Shown here: positions 26,058 to 35,366 of the stretch, piece after piece
Position numbering within the stretch: the first letter of the stretch is position 1
Layout of the letters: the number at the start of each line of letters is the position of its first letter
DNA from: Mesorhizobium sp. M2E.F.Ca.ET.219.01.1.1
Lineage (GTDB): Bacteria > Pseudomonadota > Alphaproteobacteria > Rhizobiales > Rhizobiaceae
Length of the DNA stretch: 64,000 nucleotides
Direction: 5' to 3'
Assembly (NCBI RefSeq): GCF_004016445.2
Contig: NZ_SADT02000008.1
Span: 62,001 to 126,000, forward strand
Notes under the pieces: generated by a model
Seen by the model: the letters and a program-made list of their open reading frames with translations, nothing else
Database searches by the model: none
What the model was told of the DNA's origin: nothing
Translations under genes and position numbers: made by a program

Positions 26058-27101
26058 TCATGGCGTCGCCTTGACTTGGTTCCAAAGGTCAGTGCGCTTG
26101 GTGGGATCTTCGTCCGGCTGCATCCAGAAGATCTTGGTGCCCGCCGGTATGGTATCAGTGGACGTGACCGAATTCGCGTAGCCGGATTTCTCCGTTAGCT
26201 CTGCGGCGATCTTCTTGCTGATTACGAAGTTGATCCACTTCAAAGCCAGATCATAGGAGTCGCCCTTGGCCCCGCTCGTAACCGCCCATGTATCCACCCA
26301 AGCGATGACGCCTTCCTTTGGATAAGCTTGCTTATAGTTCAGGCCGCCGCCTGCGAGGGCCTTAATCTGCTGATCCGCGTAAGCACCGAAAATGATCGGC
26401 GCATCATTGTTTTGCGCCAACTGAACCGAATCTTGCACGAACGTGTAGAAGCTCGCGGAGTTATGCTTCAGGTCTACCAGCTTCGGCATGGCATCCTTAA
26501 ACTGCTGATCAGTCAGATGAAAAGGCGTCTGCACGCCGTTCATGATTGCCGCTGTGGCGAACGCACTTTCGCCGTCGTCATAGAGCAGCACCTTGCCCTT
26601 GTACTGAGGATCCCACATCACCGACCACGAGGTGGGCGCCGGATTCACCTTTGCGGGGTCATAGATCAGCGTCATCGGGCTGAAGGCATAGGGAATAAGA
26701 TAGGTCTTGCCGTCGTGAACCGCGCCGGCGATCTTGGAAAGATCCTGGAACTGGGGTAATTGGCCGGCATGATTCGGGATCTTGGACAGATCGATCGGCT
26801 GGAGCAGTCCCGCTTCGTAGTATCTCTGCATGCCAGCTGCAGCTGTCGCAAAGATGTCAAAGTCCTTGCCTTGGCTACCCTGGATCTTGGCCCACATCTC
26901 ATCGTTGGACCCTGCAAAAACCACTTCAACGGTGGCGTTGTTGTCCTTCTCGAACTGCGCGACCCATTCCTTGTCGGCGTAACCGTCCCACGTCAGTATG
27001 CGTAGCTTGCCCCCGGCGTTTGCCGGTCCGGCAATGGCAAGTGCAAGGACGGTCGATACCGCCAGCAGCTTCCCGATTTCGCCGAACAACTTTTTGTACA
27101 T
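26058..27101 (-). CDS. spermidine/putrescine-type ABC transporter substrate-binding protein (PotD-like)
   Basis: About 347 residues from ATG 27101, with AGGAG six bases upstream; the open frame extends ten codons. Signal peptide KLLAVSTVLALAIAGPANAG, then the PotD-family start GKLRILTWDGYADKEWV. Acidic and aromatic residues typical of the polyamine/amine-binding group are present (YAFSPMTLIYDPAK, SWSVMWDPQYKG). Divergent from the ATPase-permease operon at 27694-30442, with which it forms one importer. Confidence 0.92.
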   Translation of the reverse strand: MYKKLFGEIGKLLAVSTVLALAIAGPANAGGKLRILTWDGYADKEWVAQFEKDNNATVEVVFAGSNDEMWAKIQGSQGKDFDIFATAAAGMQRYYEAGLLQPIDLSKIPNHAGQLPQFQDLSKIAGAVHDGKTYLIPYAFSPMTLIYDPAKVNPAPTSWSVMWDPQYKGKVLLYDDGESAFATAAIMNGVQTPFHLTDQQFKDAMPKLVDLKHNSASFYTFVQDSVQLAQNNDAPIIFGAYADQQIKALAGGGLNYKQAYPKEGVIAWVDTWAVTSGAKGDSYDLALKWINFVISKKIAAELTEKSGYANSVTSTDTIPAGTKIFWMQPDEDPTKRTDLWNQVKATP

Positions 27102-27693
27102 TCTCATCTCCTCTGGAAGGTGTTCCCACATCGTTGATCACTTGAGGCTGCCGCATTTTGGTCCGTGCGCGGTTCTGGTTCTTCTCGGCTAAGGGCGTCC
27201 TTGTGACAGGTGCTCCCGCCGAGCGGCTCGCTTTTGCTCCGGCACTCTAGCTCTCTCACACCTTGCGAACGCATCGCTCGGCTAACGTAGTGCATGCAGC
27301 GTGCAGTCGGCAGTCCGAAGAGTCAAGGGGTGGCGGTGGTTTTTTGAGCCGGGCCTTCATTAGCGGATCTCGCAACTTTTCGTGAACAGCCCCGTCGGCA
27401 ACAACGCAATCCAAAATTTGGCAAGCGCCAGAAAAGGCCAGCTCAGCGGCAGAAACCTGGTGGTCGCGAAGCCTCTGTCAATTGCGATGAGCAAGCTTCT
27501 TTCGGGGCTTGGCGGTGCCAGCGCGGTAGCGTTTTAACGGCACGACTCCGGGGGGCGCAAAGCGAATTTGCAGTATTGCGTTCTGCATGCAATTTAGTAT
27601 AGGTGCGGCTCATGATTGGCGGCGGTGGCATCGCCGACGCGATCCGCCAGGATAACGGGTTGCGGAGCCTAACCGGCTAATTGGGAAATGCTT
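27102..27693. promoter_or_regulatory. divergent intergenic region of PotABCD-type importer
   Basis: About 590 bases without a supported gene. It should hold promoters for the binding protein (minus) and the ATPase operon (plus). A TGCAG...CTGCA inverted repeat lies near 27571-27590 in front of the ATPase gene; its role is unknown. Nothing else is clear. Confidence 0.4.
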
Positions 27694-28776
27694 ATGAGCG
27701 ACCAGCCTCTTATCGAAATGAGAGATATCGGCAAGATCTATGGCAGCCACACGGTCTTGCGCAATGTCAACCTTGACATCGGCCAAAACGAGTTTCTTGT
27801 GGTAGTGGGACCCTCGGGCTCCGGCAAAACGACAATCCTTCGCATGATTGGCGGATTTGTCGAACCAACAAGCGGGGACATCCTTCTCAACGGATCCCGG
27901 ATTAACGGCATCCCGGTCAATCGCAGGCCGTTCAACACTGTCTTCCAGGACTATGCCCTTTTCCCGCACATGACGGTTGCTGCCAATGTCGGCTATGGGC
28001 TCCGGGTCAAAGGGCTGGCAGCCGACGAGATCAAGAAGCTGGTTGCGCAGACGCTAGACCTGGTAGGGCTGGGCCAGCTCGGGTCGCGCTATCCTGCGCA
28101 GATGTCTGGCGGACAGCGGCAACGAGTGGCCTTGGCGCGCGCCCTTATTTGCAAGCCGCGATTGGTCCTGCTGGACGAGCCGCTCGCCGCGTTGGACGCC
28201 GGCCTTCGCCACCAGATGCAGACGTTCCTGAAATCCATTCAGCGCGAAATCCAAACCTCATTCCTGTTCATCACCCACGACCAGGAAGAGGCCATCAGTC
28301 TGGCCGATCGCATTTGCGTCATGGATCACGGGGAGGTTGTGCAGGTCGGCCGGCCGGAAGAGGTCTACTATAGACCTTGCAATCGCTATGTCGCGGATTT
28401 CTTCGGTGACAACAATCTCGTTGACGCGCAGGTGAAGACAGTCAACGGCGATGGCGTCGCTGTGGAGACGCCTTTTGGGATGGCGGTGGCCCGGGGCGAT
28501 CAAGGGATGCATTTCAACGCCGGCGAGGCGGTGACGCTTGCGGTGAGACCCGAGAACGTTGAGCTTCTCGGAGCAAACGGATCCGCACCGGCCGGGCACG
28601 TCAAATCAGTTTCCTTCGTCGGGCCGTTGTCGCTTGTAGAAGTTGAATCGACCAAGTCGCCCGGTGCGACCCTGCACGTTAAACAACTCAGCAGCCAATT
28701 GGCTGCGCCGTTTAAAATAGGCGCCGGCGTGACGGTCTCTTGGAAGGGTAAAGAGACGTGGGTCATCCGCAAGTGA
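27694..28776 (+). CDS. ABC transporter ATP-binding protein (PotA-like)
   Basis: 360 residues from ATG 27694 (GGGAA seven bases upstream); ATG 27688 is too close to that site. Walker A GPSGSGKTT, signature MSGGQRQRVALARA, Walker B LVLLDEPLAALDA and switch FITHDQEEA are complete. The C-terminal TOBE domain (LAVRPENVELLG) fits the polyamine/opine class. The gene overlaps the first permease by 19 bases. Confidence 0.93.
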   Translation: MSDQPLIEMRDIGKIYGSHTVLRNVNLDIGQNEFLVVVGPSGSGKTTILRMIGGFVEPTSGDILLNGSRINGIPVNRRPFNTVFQDYALFPHMTVAANVGYGLRVKGLAADEIKKLVAQTLDLVGLGQLGSRYPAQMSGGQRQRVALARALICKPRLVLLDEPLAALDAGLRHQMQTFLKSIQREIQTSFLFITHDQEEAISLADRICVMDHGEVVQVGRPEEVYYRPCNRYVADFFGDNNLVDAQVKTVNGDGVAVETPFGMAVARGDQGMHFNAGEAVTLAVRPENVELLGANGSAPAGHVKSVSFVGPLSLVEVESTKSPGATLHVKQLSSQLAAPFKIGAGVTVSWKGKETWVIRK

Positions 28777-29654
28777 ACTTCAGGAAAACCCCAGAGCTTG
28801 GATCCGCCCGAGAGGCCCGGCTGATCAATAGCCTCGTTGTCATCGCCTATATCTTGCCGATCGCTTTGATCCTGGGGCCATTTTGTATTTTCTTCGTCGT
28901 CAGCTTCGGACGAGTTGAGGCCTCCGCCGTCGTTATCGACTTCAACCTGTCGAACTACGTTCGGATTTTGGCCGACTCTACCGTCCGCATGGTCATTGGA
29001 CGGACCCTCGTAATAGGCATTGCGACAGCCCTTGTATGCACACTGGTCGGTTTTCCGGCCGCCTATTTGATGAAGATTCTTGGCCCGACGCGGCGCTCTC
29101 TTTTAATGGTGGCGTTTGCTGTGCCTTTGTTGATGAGCTACGTCATCAAGATCTATACAGTTCGCAATCTGCTTGGCACAAATGGCGTCATCAACCATTT
29201 CCTTATGGCCTCGGGCCTTGTCTCCCAACCGCTCGAATTCTTCACGCTAAGCTACTACGGGGTCTTCTTGACATTGACCTCTGTGTTGCTGCCGTTTGCC
29301 GTTTTTCCGATTTTCCTGTCCCTTGATCGCATTCCGGCAAGCTTGGTCGAAGCGGCCGCCGACCTGGGCGCCAGTCGCACGCGCATTTTCTGGACGGTGA
29401 TATTTCCATTGAGCCTGTCGGGGGTGGCAGTTTCGCTGACATTCACGTTTGTGCTGGCGATCGGTGATTTCATCACCCCGGAACTGGTTGGCGGGCCCAA
29501 CGGATTCACACTTGGCCGCATCATCTTCAGTCAGTTCGGTCTCGGCTTCAACTGGCCGTTCGGTGCCGCGCTCTCAATTTTCATGATGATGATTGTCACA
29601 GTGGCTCTGGCATTGGCTACTCGCATCCGTCCACCTGGAAAGGTGACATTTTGA
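28758..29654 (+). CDS. ABC transporter permease (PotB-like)
   Basis: 298 residues, six predicted membrane helices. The EAA loop reads ASLVEAAADLGASRTRIFW then VIFPLSLSG. It overlaps the ATPase gene and the second permease. First inner-membrane subunit of the amine-type importer. Confidence 0.92.
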   Translation: MGHPQVNFRKTPELGSAREARLINSLVVIAYILPIALILGPFCIFFVVSFGRVEASAVVIDFNLSNYVRILADSTVRMVIGRTLVIGIATALVCTLVGFPAAYLMKILGPTRRSLLMVAFAVPLLMSYVIKIYTVRNLLGTNGVINHFLMASGLVSQPLEFFTLSYYGVFLTLTSVLLPFAVFPIFLSLDRIPASLVEAAADLGASRTRIFWTVIFPLSLSGVAVSLTFTFVLAIGDFITPELVGGPNGFTLGRIIFSQFGLGFNWPFGAALSIFMMMIVTVALALATRIRPPGKVTF

Positions 29655-30442
29655 AGTCCGCACGCTCCACGGTCGTCGTCCTTTGCGCAGTGACGGCGCT
29701 GATCTTGGCTGTCCTTTACGGGCCGATTCTCATGGCCATTGTTACCGCCTTCGTGCCGATGCGCGGCGGCGTGTTCCAATGGGATCAAGTCTCCATCGTG
29801 GCGTTTGAGAGCATCAACGGCGACATTGTCGATGCCCTGAAATTGACCCTGATCGTCGGGTTTGTCGCTTCCACGATCGCACTGGCGATCAGCACCGGAA
29901 TTGCTCTTTACTGCGCACCAGGAGCTGGCTTGGGCAGAAAGTTCATTGAGTTCCTGATCTTCCTCCCGTTTGTAATGCCTCCTATCATTACAGGGCTCGC
30001 GCTCCTTATCTCTTTTCGAGAGGCCGACGTCCCGAGGTCGCTTTTGACTGTGTTGGTTGGCCATGTCACGATCTTGCTGGCGATCGCCTATCGGACCATC
30101 GTGACGCGGCTGCGTGAAATGGGCGCCTCTCTGGTCGAGGCGTCGCTCGATCTGGGTGCCAGCCGGCTTCAGACTTTCTGGTGGGTTGTGCTACCCAATC
30201 TCAGACCGGCTCTGATGGCGTCATTCGTCCTATGCTTTGCGTTATCGTTCGACGAGACCATGGTCACTCTGCTTCTGACCGGTGGCCAAAGCACTTTCCC
30301 AGTTCGGCTTTGGGGCATGATGCGCCTTGGCTTCTCGCCCTCGATCAGCGCGCTGGTCGTCTACATCCTCGCCGTCAGCACGGTATTGAGCCTCTTCCTC
30401 ATTAGGCTTTTTGTCCCCGCGCGCTCCAAGGCAGTCGCGTAG
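29651..30442 (+). CDS. ABC transporter permease (PotC-like)
   Basis: 263 residues from a TTG start that overlaps the upstream stop (TTGA). Six predicted helices and the EAA loop ASLVEASLDLGASRLQTFW followed by VVLPNLRPA. The C-terminal segment GGQSTFPVRLWGMMR is typical for PotC. Last gene of the operon. Confidence 0.92.
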   Translation: MKSARSTVVVLCAVTALILAVLYGPILMAIVTAFVPMRGGVFQWDQVSIVAFESINGDIVDALKLTLIVGFVASTIALAISTGIALYCAPGAGLGRKFIEFLIFLPFVMPPIITGLALLISFREADVPRSLLTVLVGHVTILLAIAYRTIVTRLREMGASLVEASLDLGASRLQTFWWVVLPNLRPALMASFVLCFALSFDETMVTLLLTGGQSTFPVRLWGMMRLGFSPSISALVVYILAVSTVLSLFLIRLFVPARSKAVA

Positions 30443-30928
30443 AAACGAAGGGTTGCCACTGCGACGCTGGTCATTCTCCGCTCAATGACCTCGACAGCAC
30501 GTCGATGCGGTCCAGCTCACGTTCGCTCATTAAACCAGTTCCAATTGGTCCAGAGCTTTCAAACGCGGGCAGATTAGCAAGGCAGGATGCGGCAGAACTG
30601 GCGAGCAGCCGTCTGGAACGTCAGGGACCTTGTGGAGCCGTGCTCCTGGTCCCACGTCACCATAGTGAAGGTGGCGCCGGATCTATTTGAACCTGAAATA
30701 CACGGGACGTTACCCGACGAGGTGTTCGCCAACGGCGCGGTGCCGGCACCTCAGATTCCAGCTGTGCACGGCTTATCCCGAGCAATACCGCCGCTAAGGC
30801 GACGATATGGCGGGCAATCGCGACGAATACCTTGCCTTGCGAGCGACCGAGGCTCTGACTTTGCCGACAGGGTGAAGCCGCGGGCGCCGGTACGCAATGG
30901 CCACTGATCAATGTCGATCTGCCTCTCG
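30443..30928. other. gene-poor region with decayed sequence
   Basis: No intact gene. Open frames here are interrupted and have no recognisable start sites. At the left end a minus-strand fragment resembles the first residues of an ISNCY-type transposase (see 30455-30530). The minus-strand segment around 30800-30860 (QGKVFVAIARHIV) might be another transposase scrap, but I cannot name it. Confidence 0.4.
30455..30530 (-). pseudogene. ISNCY-type transposase remnant, N-terminal scrap
   Basis: On the minus strand ATG AGC GAA CGT gives MSERELDRIDVLSR, then a frame change to VIERRMTSVAVATLRF. ISNCY-group transposases begin with MSERE..R.EVL followed by a short link and R-M/T-rich helix, so this looks like their first 30 residues with a frameshift. 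Nothing of the catalytic domain is present nearby. The relation is by eye only. Confidence 0.4.
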
Positions 30929-31783
30929 CTACTGGCAATCCAGCCCGATATCCAGGATCGGCGCGCTGTGCGTGATCCAGCCGACCGAGATCAGATCGAC
31001 GCCGGTCGCGGCGATCGCAGGTGCCGTCTGCACGGCCACCCGGCCGGACGCCTCGGTGATCGCGCGGCCGTCAACCATCGCCACGGCCTCGGTCAGCTGC
31101 TCGATGGACATGTTGTCCAGCAGCACGGCGTCGACGCCCACCGCCAGCGCGACATGGAGCTGTGCAAGCGTGTCGATCTCGACCTCGATCTTGACCATGT
31201 GGCCTGCGGCCGCCCGGGCGCGCTCGATGGCCGTGCGGATGTCGCCGGCGATCGCGATGTGGTTGTCCTTAATGAGAGCGGCGTCATCGAGGCCGAAGCG
31301 GTGATTGCCGCCGCCACCGGCGCGCACGGCGTATTTCTCCAGGGCGCGCAGACCGGGTGTGGTCTTTCGCGTGCACACGATCTTGGCCTTGTGGCCGCCC
31401 ACAGCATCGGCGATCGCCGCGGTTTGTGTCGAGATGCCGCTCAGATGACAGAGCAGGTTGAGCGCCGTCCGCTCGGCCGTGAGCAGCGCGCGGGCAGGTC
31501 CGCGCACCGACGCTATGATGTCTCCCGCGGAGACGACGCTGCCGTCGGCGTGGATTATGGTGACTTCGGTTCGTGGATCGATCAGCTCGAAGGCGAGGGC
31601 GGCGACAGCGAGGCCGGCGATCACGCCTGGCTGTCTTGCGGCTAGCACCATCGTAGCGGTGGCGTCTGGAGGAACGATCGCGTCGGTGGTGAGGTCGCCG
31701 GCGCGGCCAAGATCCTCGAGCAGGGCGGCGCGCACCAGCGGCTCGACCATCACGCGCGGCAGAGGCGTCAGAGTCATGGTCAA
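30929..31783 (-). CDS. nadC: nicotinate-nucleotide pyrophosphorylase (carboxylating)
   Basis: 284 residues, the usual length. It converts quinolinate and PRPP to nicotinate mononucleotide and CO2. Recognised by LVRAALLEDLGRAGDLTTDAIV at the start, the NLLCHLSGISTQTA helix, CTRKTTPGLR for PRPP/quinolinate binding, the HRFGLDDAALIKDNH active-site block and EVEIDTLAQL. It overlaps nadB by four bases and is the last gene of nadA-nadB-nadC. Confidence 0.96.
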   Translation of the reverse strand: MTMTLTPLPRVMVEPLVRAALLEDLGRAGDLTTDAIVPPDATATMVLAARQPGVIAGLAVAALAFELIDPRTEVTIIHADGSVVSAGDIIASVRGPARALLTAERTALNLLCHLSGISTQTAAIADAVGGHKAKIVCTRKTTPGLRALEKYAVRAGGGGNHRFGLDDAALIKDNHIAIAGDIRTAIERARAAAGHMVKIEVEIDTLAQLHVALAVGVDAVLLDNMSIEQLTEAVAMVDGRAITEASGRVAVQTAPAIAATGVDLISVGWITHSAPILDIGLDCQ

Positions 31784-33333
31784 GCCCTCCTGTCGAGCAG
31801 CGTTGCAGTGTCGGGTATTCCGTCGGAAAGGATCGCCGCTGCTTCGAGCGTCTCGTTCATGGACAACCGCAGCGATCGTGACCGAGCATCGCGCCGTGGA
31901 AAATCGATGCGGAAGTGCGATCCCCGGCTCTCCTCCCGACGAAGGGCGGCGATAGTGATCATCAGCGCGACCAGCGCGGGATCTGACGCGGCATCGCGAC
32001 CGGCGACAATCGGCGCCAAGGCCTTTGCAGCTTCGCGCAGCATTTGGGCGTCGCGCTCAATGCCGAGCGCGTGCGAAGCGATCGGGCGGATGCGTGAGGC
32101 GTCCGGTCGCGGCGGCACGATAGCCGGCTTCAGCCGTCTGTTCGCGGGAGGCGAGGCGGCGGCGACGCTTGCCGCGACCGAGGCAGCGCACACCACTGCT
32201 TCAATGAGCGAGTTGCTTGCGAGACGGTTGGCGCCGTGCAGCCCGGTCCGGGCGACCTCGCCACAGGCCCACAGGCCGCGAAGCGAGCTGCGGCCTTCCG
32301 CGTCCACGGCCACCCCGCCCATGTGGTAGTGAACCGCTGGCCGGACGGGGATCGGGTCCAAGGCGGGGTCGATCCCGGCCTCCCGGCAGAGCGATGCGAT
32401 CGCGGGGAAGCGCCGGGCGAACCTCGCCCCGAGACACCGCCGGGCGTCGAGAAACACGCGATGCCCGGCGCGAAGCTCACGCCACACGCCGCGCGCCACC
32501 ACGTCGCGCGGCGCGAGTTCTTCACCTGGCGTGTCGGCGAGGAAGCGGCTGCCGCGCTCGTCGACGAGAACCGCGCCTTCGCCGCGCACCGCTTCGCTTA
32601 TCAACAGCATCGGGCGCCGCGGACCGTCGAGCGCGGTGGGGTGGAACTGCACGAATTCGAGATCGGCGAGTTCAGCACCGGCACGTGCCGCAAGCGCCAG
32701 GCCCTGGCCGAACGAGCCGAGCGGGTTCGTCGTATGGTCGAACAGGCCGCCTATGCCGCCGGTCGCAAGCACCACGCGTCCCGTCGAGAGCGTTATTGCC
32801 TCGCCGTTTCCGACGGCAAGCACGCCGGCGATTTCGCCGTCCTCGACGGTCAGGCGCCGCACCTCGACGCCCTCGAGGACGGTGATCGAAGGCGTCCGCC
32901 ACACGGCGTCGGCGAGCGCGCGAACCAGTTCACGGCCGGTCGCATCGCCGCCGGCATGCACGATCCGCCGGCGCGAATGCGCGGCTTCGAGTCCGAGCAG
33001 CAACGTGCCGTCGGAAGCACGGTCGAAAGCAGCGCCCAGCCGCGCGAGATGCTCGATCGCTTGCGGCGCCGCCTCGACGACGCGCCGCACTGCCTTCTCA
33101 TCGCAAAGCCCGTCGCCGGCCGCGAGCGTGTCGGCCAGGTGCAGGTCCGGACTGTCGTCGCCGCCAAGGCTTGCCGCAATCCCGCCTTGGGCGAGCACGC
33201 TGGAGGCTTCTTGTCCCAAGGAGGTTTTGGAGGTGAGGACGACCGGCTCCGATGCGAGATGCAGCGCGGTCATCAGCCCCGCGATGCCGCCGCCGATGAT
33301 GACCGGCCGGCCGTGGAGGTTTTGCATGGTCAT
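31780..33333 (-). CDS. nadB: L-aspartate oxidase
   Basis: 517 residues. FAD-dependent oxidation of aspartate to iminoaspartate for quinolinate synthesis. Dinucleotide-binding GGGIAGLMTALHLA, then QGGIAASLGGDDSP, HSRRRIVHAGGDATG with the substrate-binding His/Arg, the EFVQFHPTAL motif and PVRPAVHYHMGGVAVD. The C-terminal helical part is shorter than in E. coli. Start overlaps the nadA stop, and stop overlaps the nadC start. Confidence 0.96.
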   Translation of the reverse strand: MTMQNLHGRPVIIGGGIAGLMTALHLASEPVVLTSKTSLGQEASSVLAQGGIAASLGGDDSPDLHLADTLAAGDGLCDEKAVRRVVEAAPQAIEHLARLGAAFDRASDGTLLLGLEAAHSRRRIVHAGGDATGRELVRALADAVWRTPSITVLEGVEVRRLTVEDGEIAGVLAVGNGEAITLSTGRVVLATGGIGGLFDHTTNPLGSFGQGLALAARAGAELADLEFVQFHPTALDGPRRPMLLISEAVRGEGAVLVDERGSRFLADTPGEELAPRDVVARGVWRELRAGHRVFLDARRCLGARFARRFPAIASLCREAGIDPALDPIPVRPAVHYHMGGVAVDAEGRSSLRGLWACGEVARTGLHGANRLASNSLIEAVVCAASVAASVAAASPPANRRLKPAIVPPRPDASRIRPIASHALGIERDAQMLREAAKALAPIVAGRDAASDPALVALMITIAALRREESRGSHFRIDFPRRDARSRSLRLSMNETLEAAAILSDGIPDTATLLDRRA

Positions 33334-34304
33334 ATGGCGAGCATCCGCTCCACCGCCCGGCGCGCCGGGTCCGCGACACCCGGATCGATGGTCACGATGT
33401 GGCGGTTCTCCTCGAGCGCCGCGCGGATGTTGGCGAGCGTGATGCGCTTCATGTGCGGGCAGAGATTGCAGGGGCGCACGAAGTCGACCTCAGGATGCTC
33501 GACCGCGACGTTGTCGCTCATCGAGCATTCGGTCATCAGCACGACCCGCGCCGGCTTGTGCCGGCCGACATAGTCGGACATCGCCGCCGTGGAGCCTGCG
33601 AAATCCGCCTCCGCGACGACGTCCGGCGGGCATTCGGGATGGGCAAGCACCGTTACGCCGGGATGTGCCTCGCGCAGTTCGCGTATGTCGGCGGAGCTGA
33701 AGCGCTCATGCACTTCGCAATGCCCTTTCCAGGCGACGATCTCGACCTTCGTCTGTGAAGCGATGTTCTTCGCAAGATATTCGTCTGGCAGCATGATCAC
33801 CCGCGGCGCGCCGAGCGATTCCACCACTTGAAGCGCATTGCCCGAGGTGCAGCAGATATCGGACGCTGCCTTCACGGCGGCGGAGGTGTTGACGTAGGTC
33901 ACAACCGGAACGCCGGGATAGCGCTGCCGCATCAGCCGCACATCCGAAGCCGTGATCGAGTCGGCAAGGGAGCAACCAGCGGCAAGATCCGGAATGAGCA
34001 CGGTCTTGCCGCGATTGAGGAGCTTCGCCGTCTCGGCCATGAAATGCACACCCGCCAGCACGATGACGTCCGCATCGACCGACATCGCCTTGCGGGCGAG
34101 CGCCAGGCTGTCGCCGACGACGTCGGCCACGCAGTGGAATATCTCGGGTGTCTGGTAGTTGTGCGCGAGGATGACGGCGTTGCGCTTGCGCTTGAGCGCC
34201 AGGATGGCGTCGATGTCGCCGGTGAAGGCCGGCCATTCGATCGGCGGGATCACTCGCCGGACGCGATCGTAGAGGGATGCGGCGGTCGAAGGCGAAGTAG
34301 GCAT
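33330..34304 (-). CDS. nadA: quinolinate synthase
   Basis: 324 residues, A-type. Condenses iminoaspartate with dihydroxyacetone phosphate. Visible features are the HNYQTPEIFH segment, VHFMAETAKLLNRGK, iron-sulfur cysteines in DLAAGCSLAD, HPECPPDV and NLCPHMKRI, and VTYVNTSAAVKA. First gene of the nad operon. Two operator-like boxes lie 12 to 63 bases upstream. Confidence 0.96.
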   Translation of the reverse strand: MPTSPSTAASLYDRVRRVIPPIEWPAFTGDIDAILALKRKRNAVILAHNYQTPEIFHCVADVVGDSLALARKAMSVDADVIVLAGVHFMAETAKLLNRGKTVLIPDLAAGCSLADSITASDVRLMRQRYPGVPVVTYVNTSAAVKAASDICCTSGNALQVVESLGAPRVIMLPDEYLAKNIASQTKVEIVAWKGHCEVHERFSSADIRELREAHPGVTVLAHPECPPDVVAEADFAGSTAAMSDYVGRHKPARVVLMTECSMSDNVAVEHPEVDFVRPCNLCPHMKRITLANIRAALEENRHIVTIDPGVADPARRAVERMLAI

Positions 34305-34315
34305 CGGCGCTCCAA

Positions 34316-34336
34316 TTATTCTCTAGATGAGTATAA
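34316..34336. promoter_or_regulatory. NadQ-box-like palindrome 1
   Basis: Half-sites TTATTCTC and GATGAGTATAA form an imperfect 21-bp palindrome starting 12 bases before the nadA ATG. It aligns with box 2 as TATTCT-n7-GAG-n-ATA. NadQ of alphaproteobacteria is known to control nadABC through palindromes of this style; the assignment here is inferred from position. Confidence 0.6.
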
Positions 34337-34344
34337 TCCGGACA

Positions 34345-34367
34345 TATTCTTATTATGAGAATAAGAA
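34345..34367. promoter_or_regulatory. NadQ-box-like palindrome 2
   Basis: TTCTTATT-ATGAG-AATAAGAA (34347-34367) is a perfect inverted repeat with 8-bp arms. The overlapping TATTCTTATTATGAGAATA (34345-34363) aligns with box 1. Lies between the nadQ stop and nadA start. Confidence 0.6.
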
Positions 34368-34370
34368 CTG

Positions 34371-35342
34371 TCAAGCGCGCGATAGTGGCAATTTCGTCCC
34401 TGCGGCAACCCGTTCGTCGAGAACGGCGTGGCGGAAGCGGAAGAGCTTCGCCGGCCGCCCGACGGTGTCGGCGGTCGTCTCGCCGGTTTCCTCGACCAGT
34501 TCCTGCTGCTCGATGAGGCGCCGGAAGTTCGGCTTGTGGACCAGCCTCCCGGAGAGCGCTTCCACGGTGCGCTGCAACTGGAGGAGGGTGAAGACCGGCG
34601 GCATCAATTCGAAGACCACCGGCCGGTATTTGATCTTGGAACGCAGCCGCGCGATCGCCGTTGCCAGGATGCGCCGATGGTCGGCTATCATCGTGGCGCC
34701 GGGTACCGGTCGCGGCGATGCGCTTCGCTCTGACACGCGCGTCGCCTCCTCGATCAGACCTGCCTCGTAGAGAAGTTCGTAGCGTTGCAGGACGAGTTCC
34801 TCGTTCCAGTGGCGGCCGTCAAAGCCAAAGGCGATTGCGGCCCGCTGCCGGCGCTCGCGCCTGATATGGTCTTGGCCAACGCCGTCCGCCCAAGCCAGCA
34901 ACCGTGGCTGCAGTATATCGGCGACCATCGAGGGGATGTCGGAACGGTGGTCTTCCCAGGGGAAATAATCGTACCAGCTCCGCCAGGCGCGCTTGCCCGG
35001 GCCGGCGGCGTGCTCTGCGCGCGTCAGGGCGAGATAGCTGATCGAGATCACTCGCTGTTGGCGCTCTTTACCGATCCGGTCACGGTCGGCAAACGTGTAG
35101 AGTTGCTCGATGTAGCCGAGCTGGTGGCCGGTCTGATGTTCCACCCATCCTCGCAGCCCGGACTGCAGCGAGCGATGGCCATGCTCGAAGGGACCCGACG
35201 GCAAGGCATCGCCAGCCCCAACGGCAAGGACGCTTGGACCATGCTCGGTCATCGCCACAACGACAGCGATCAAGTCCACGCTAGCATTGTGGGCCTTGCT
35301 CGAACGCTTAGCCTTGCTGCCTGTCGCTGCCTGGTCCTGCAT
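34371..35342 (-). CDS. nadQ: NadQ-type NAD biosynthesis regulator (COG4111)
   Basis: 323 residues from ATG 35342 (GGGAG three bases upstream); a GTG at 35366 is also possible. An N-terminal Nudix-related domain (SVDLIAVVVAMTEHGPSVLAVG, about residues 20-210, Nudix-box residues not intact) and a C-terminal winged helix (MPPVFTLLQLQRTVEALSG, FRRLIEQQELVEETGE, GRPAKLFRFR). This is the pattern of the NadQ regulators described for Rhizobiales. It lies upstream of nadABC on the same strand with paired palindromes in between, so it probably represses nadABC in response to NAD or a precursor. Confidence 0.85.
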   Translation of the reverse strand: MQDQAATGSKAKRSSKAHNASVDLIAVVVAMTEHGPSVLAVGAGDALPSGPFEHGHRSLQSGLRGWVEHQTGHQLGYIEQLYTFADRDRIGKERQQRVISISYLALTRAEHAAGPGKRAWRSWYDYFPWEDHRSDIPSMVADILQPRLLAWADGVGQDHIRRERRQRAAIAFGFDGRHWNEELVLQRYELLYEAGLIEEATRVSERSASPRPVPGATMIADHRRILATAIARLRSKIKYRPVVFELMPPVFTLLQLQRTVEALSGRLVHKPNFRRLIEQQELVEETGETTADTVGRPAKLFRFRHAVLDERVAAGTKLPLSRA

Positions 35343-35366
35343 GATCTCCCGCGCGTCAGTCAGCAC

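Noticed and set aside
32236..33573. Long plus-strand open frames of 445 and 303 codons opposite nadB
   Set aside because: They are antisense shadows of high-GC nadB codons; nadB is fully recognisable on the minus strand.
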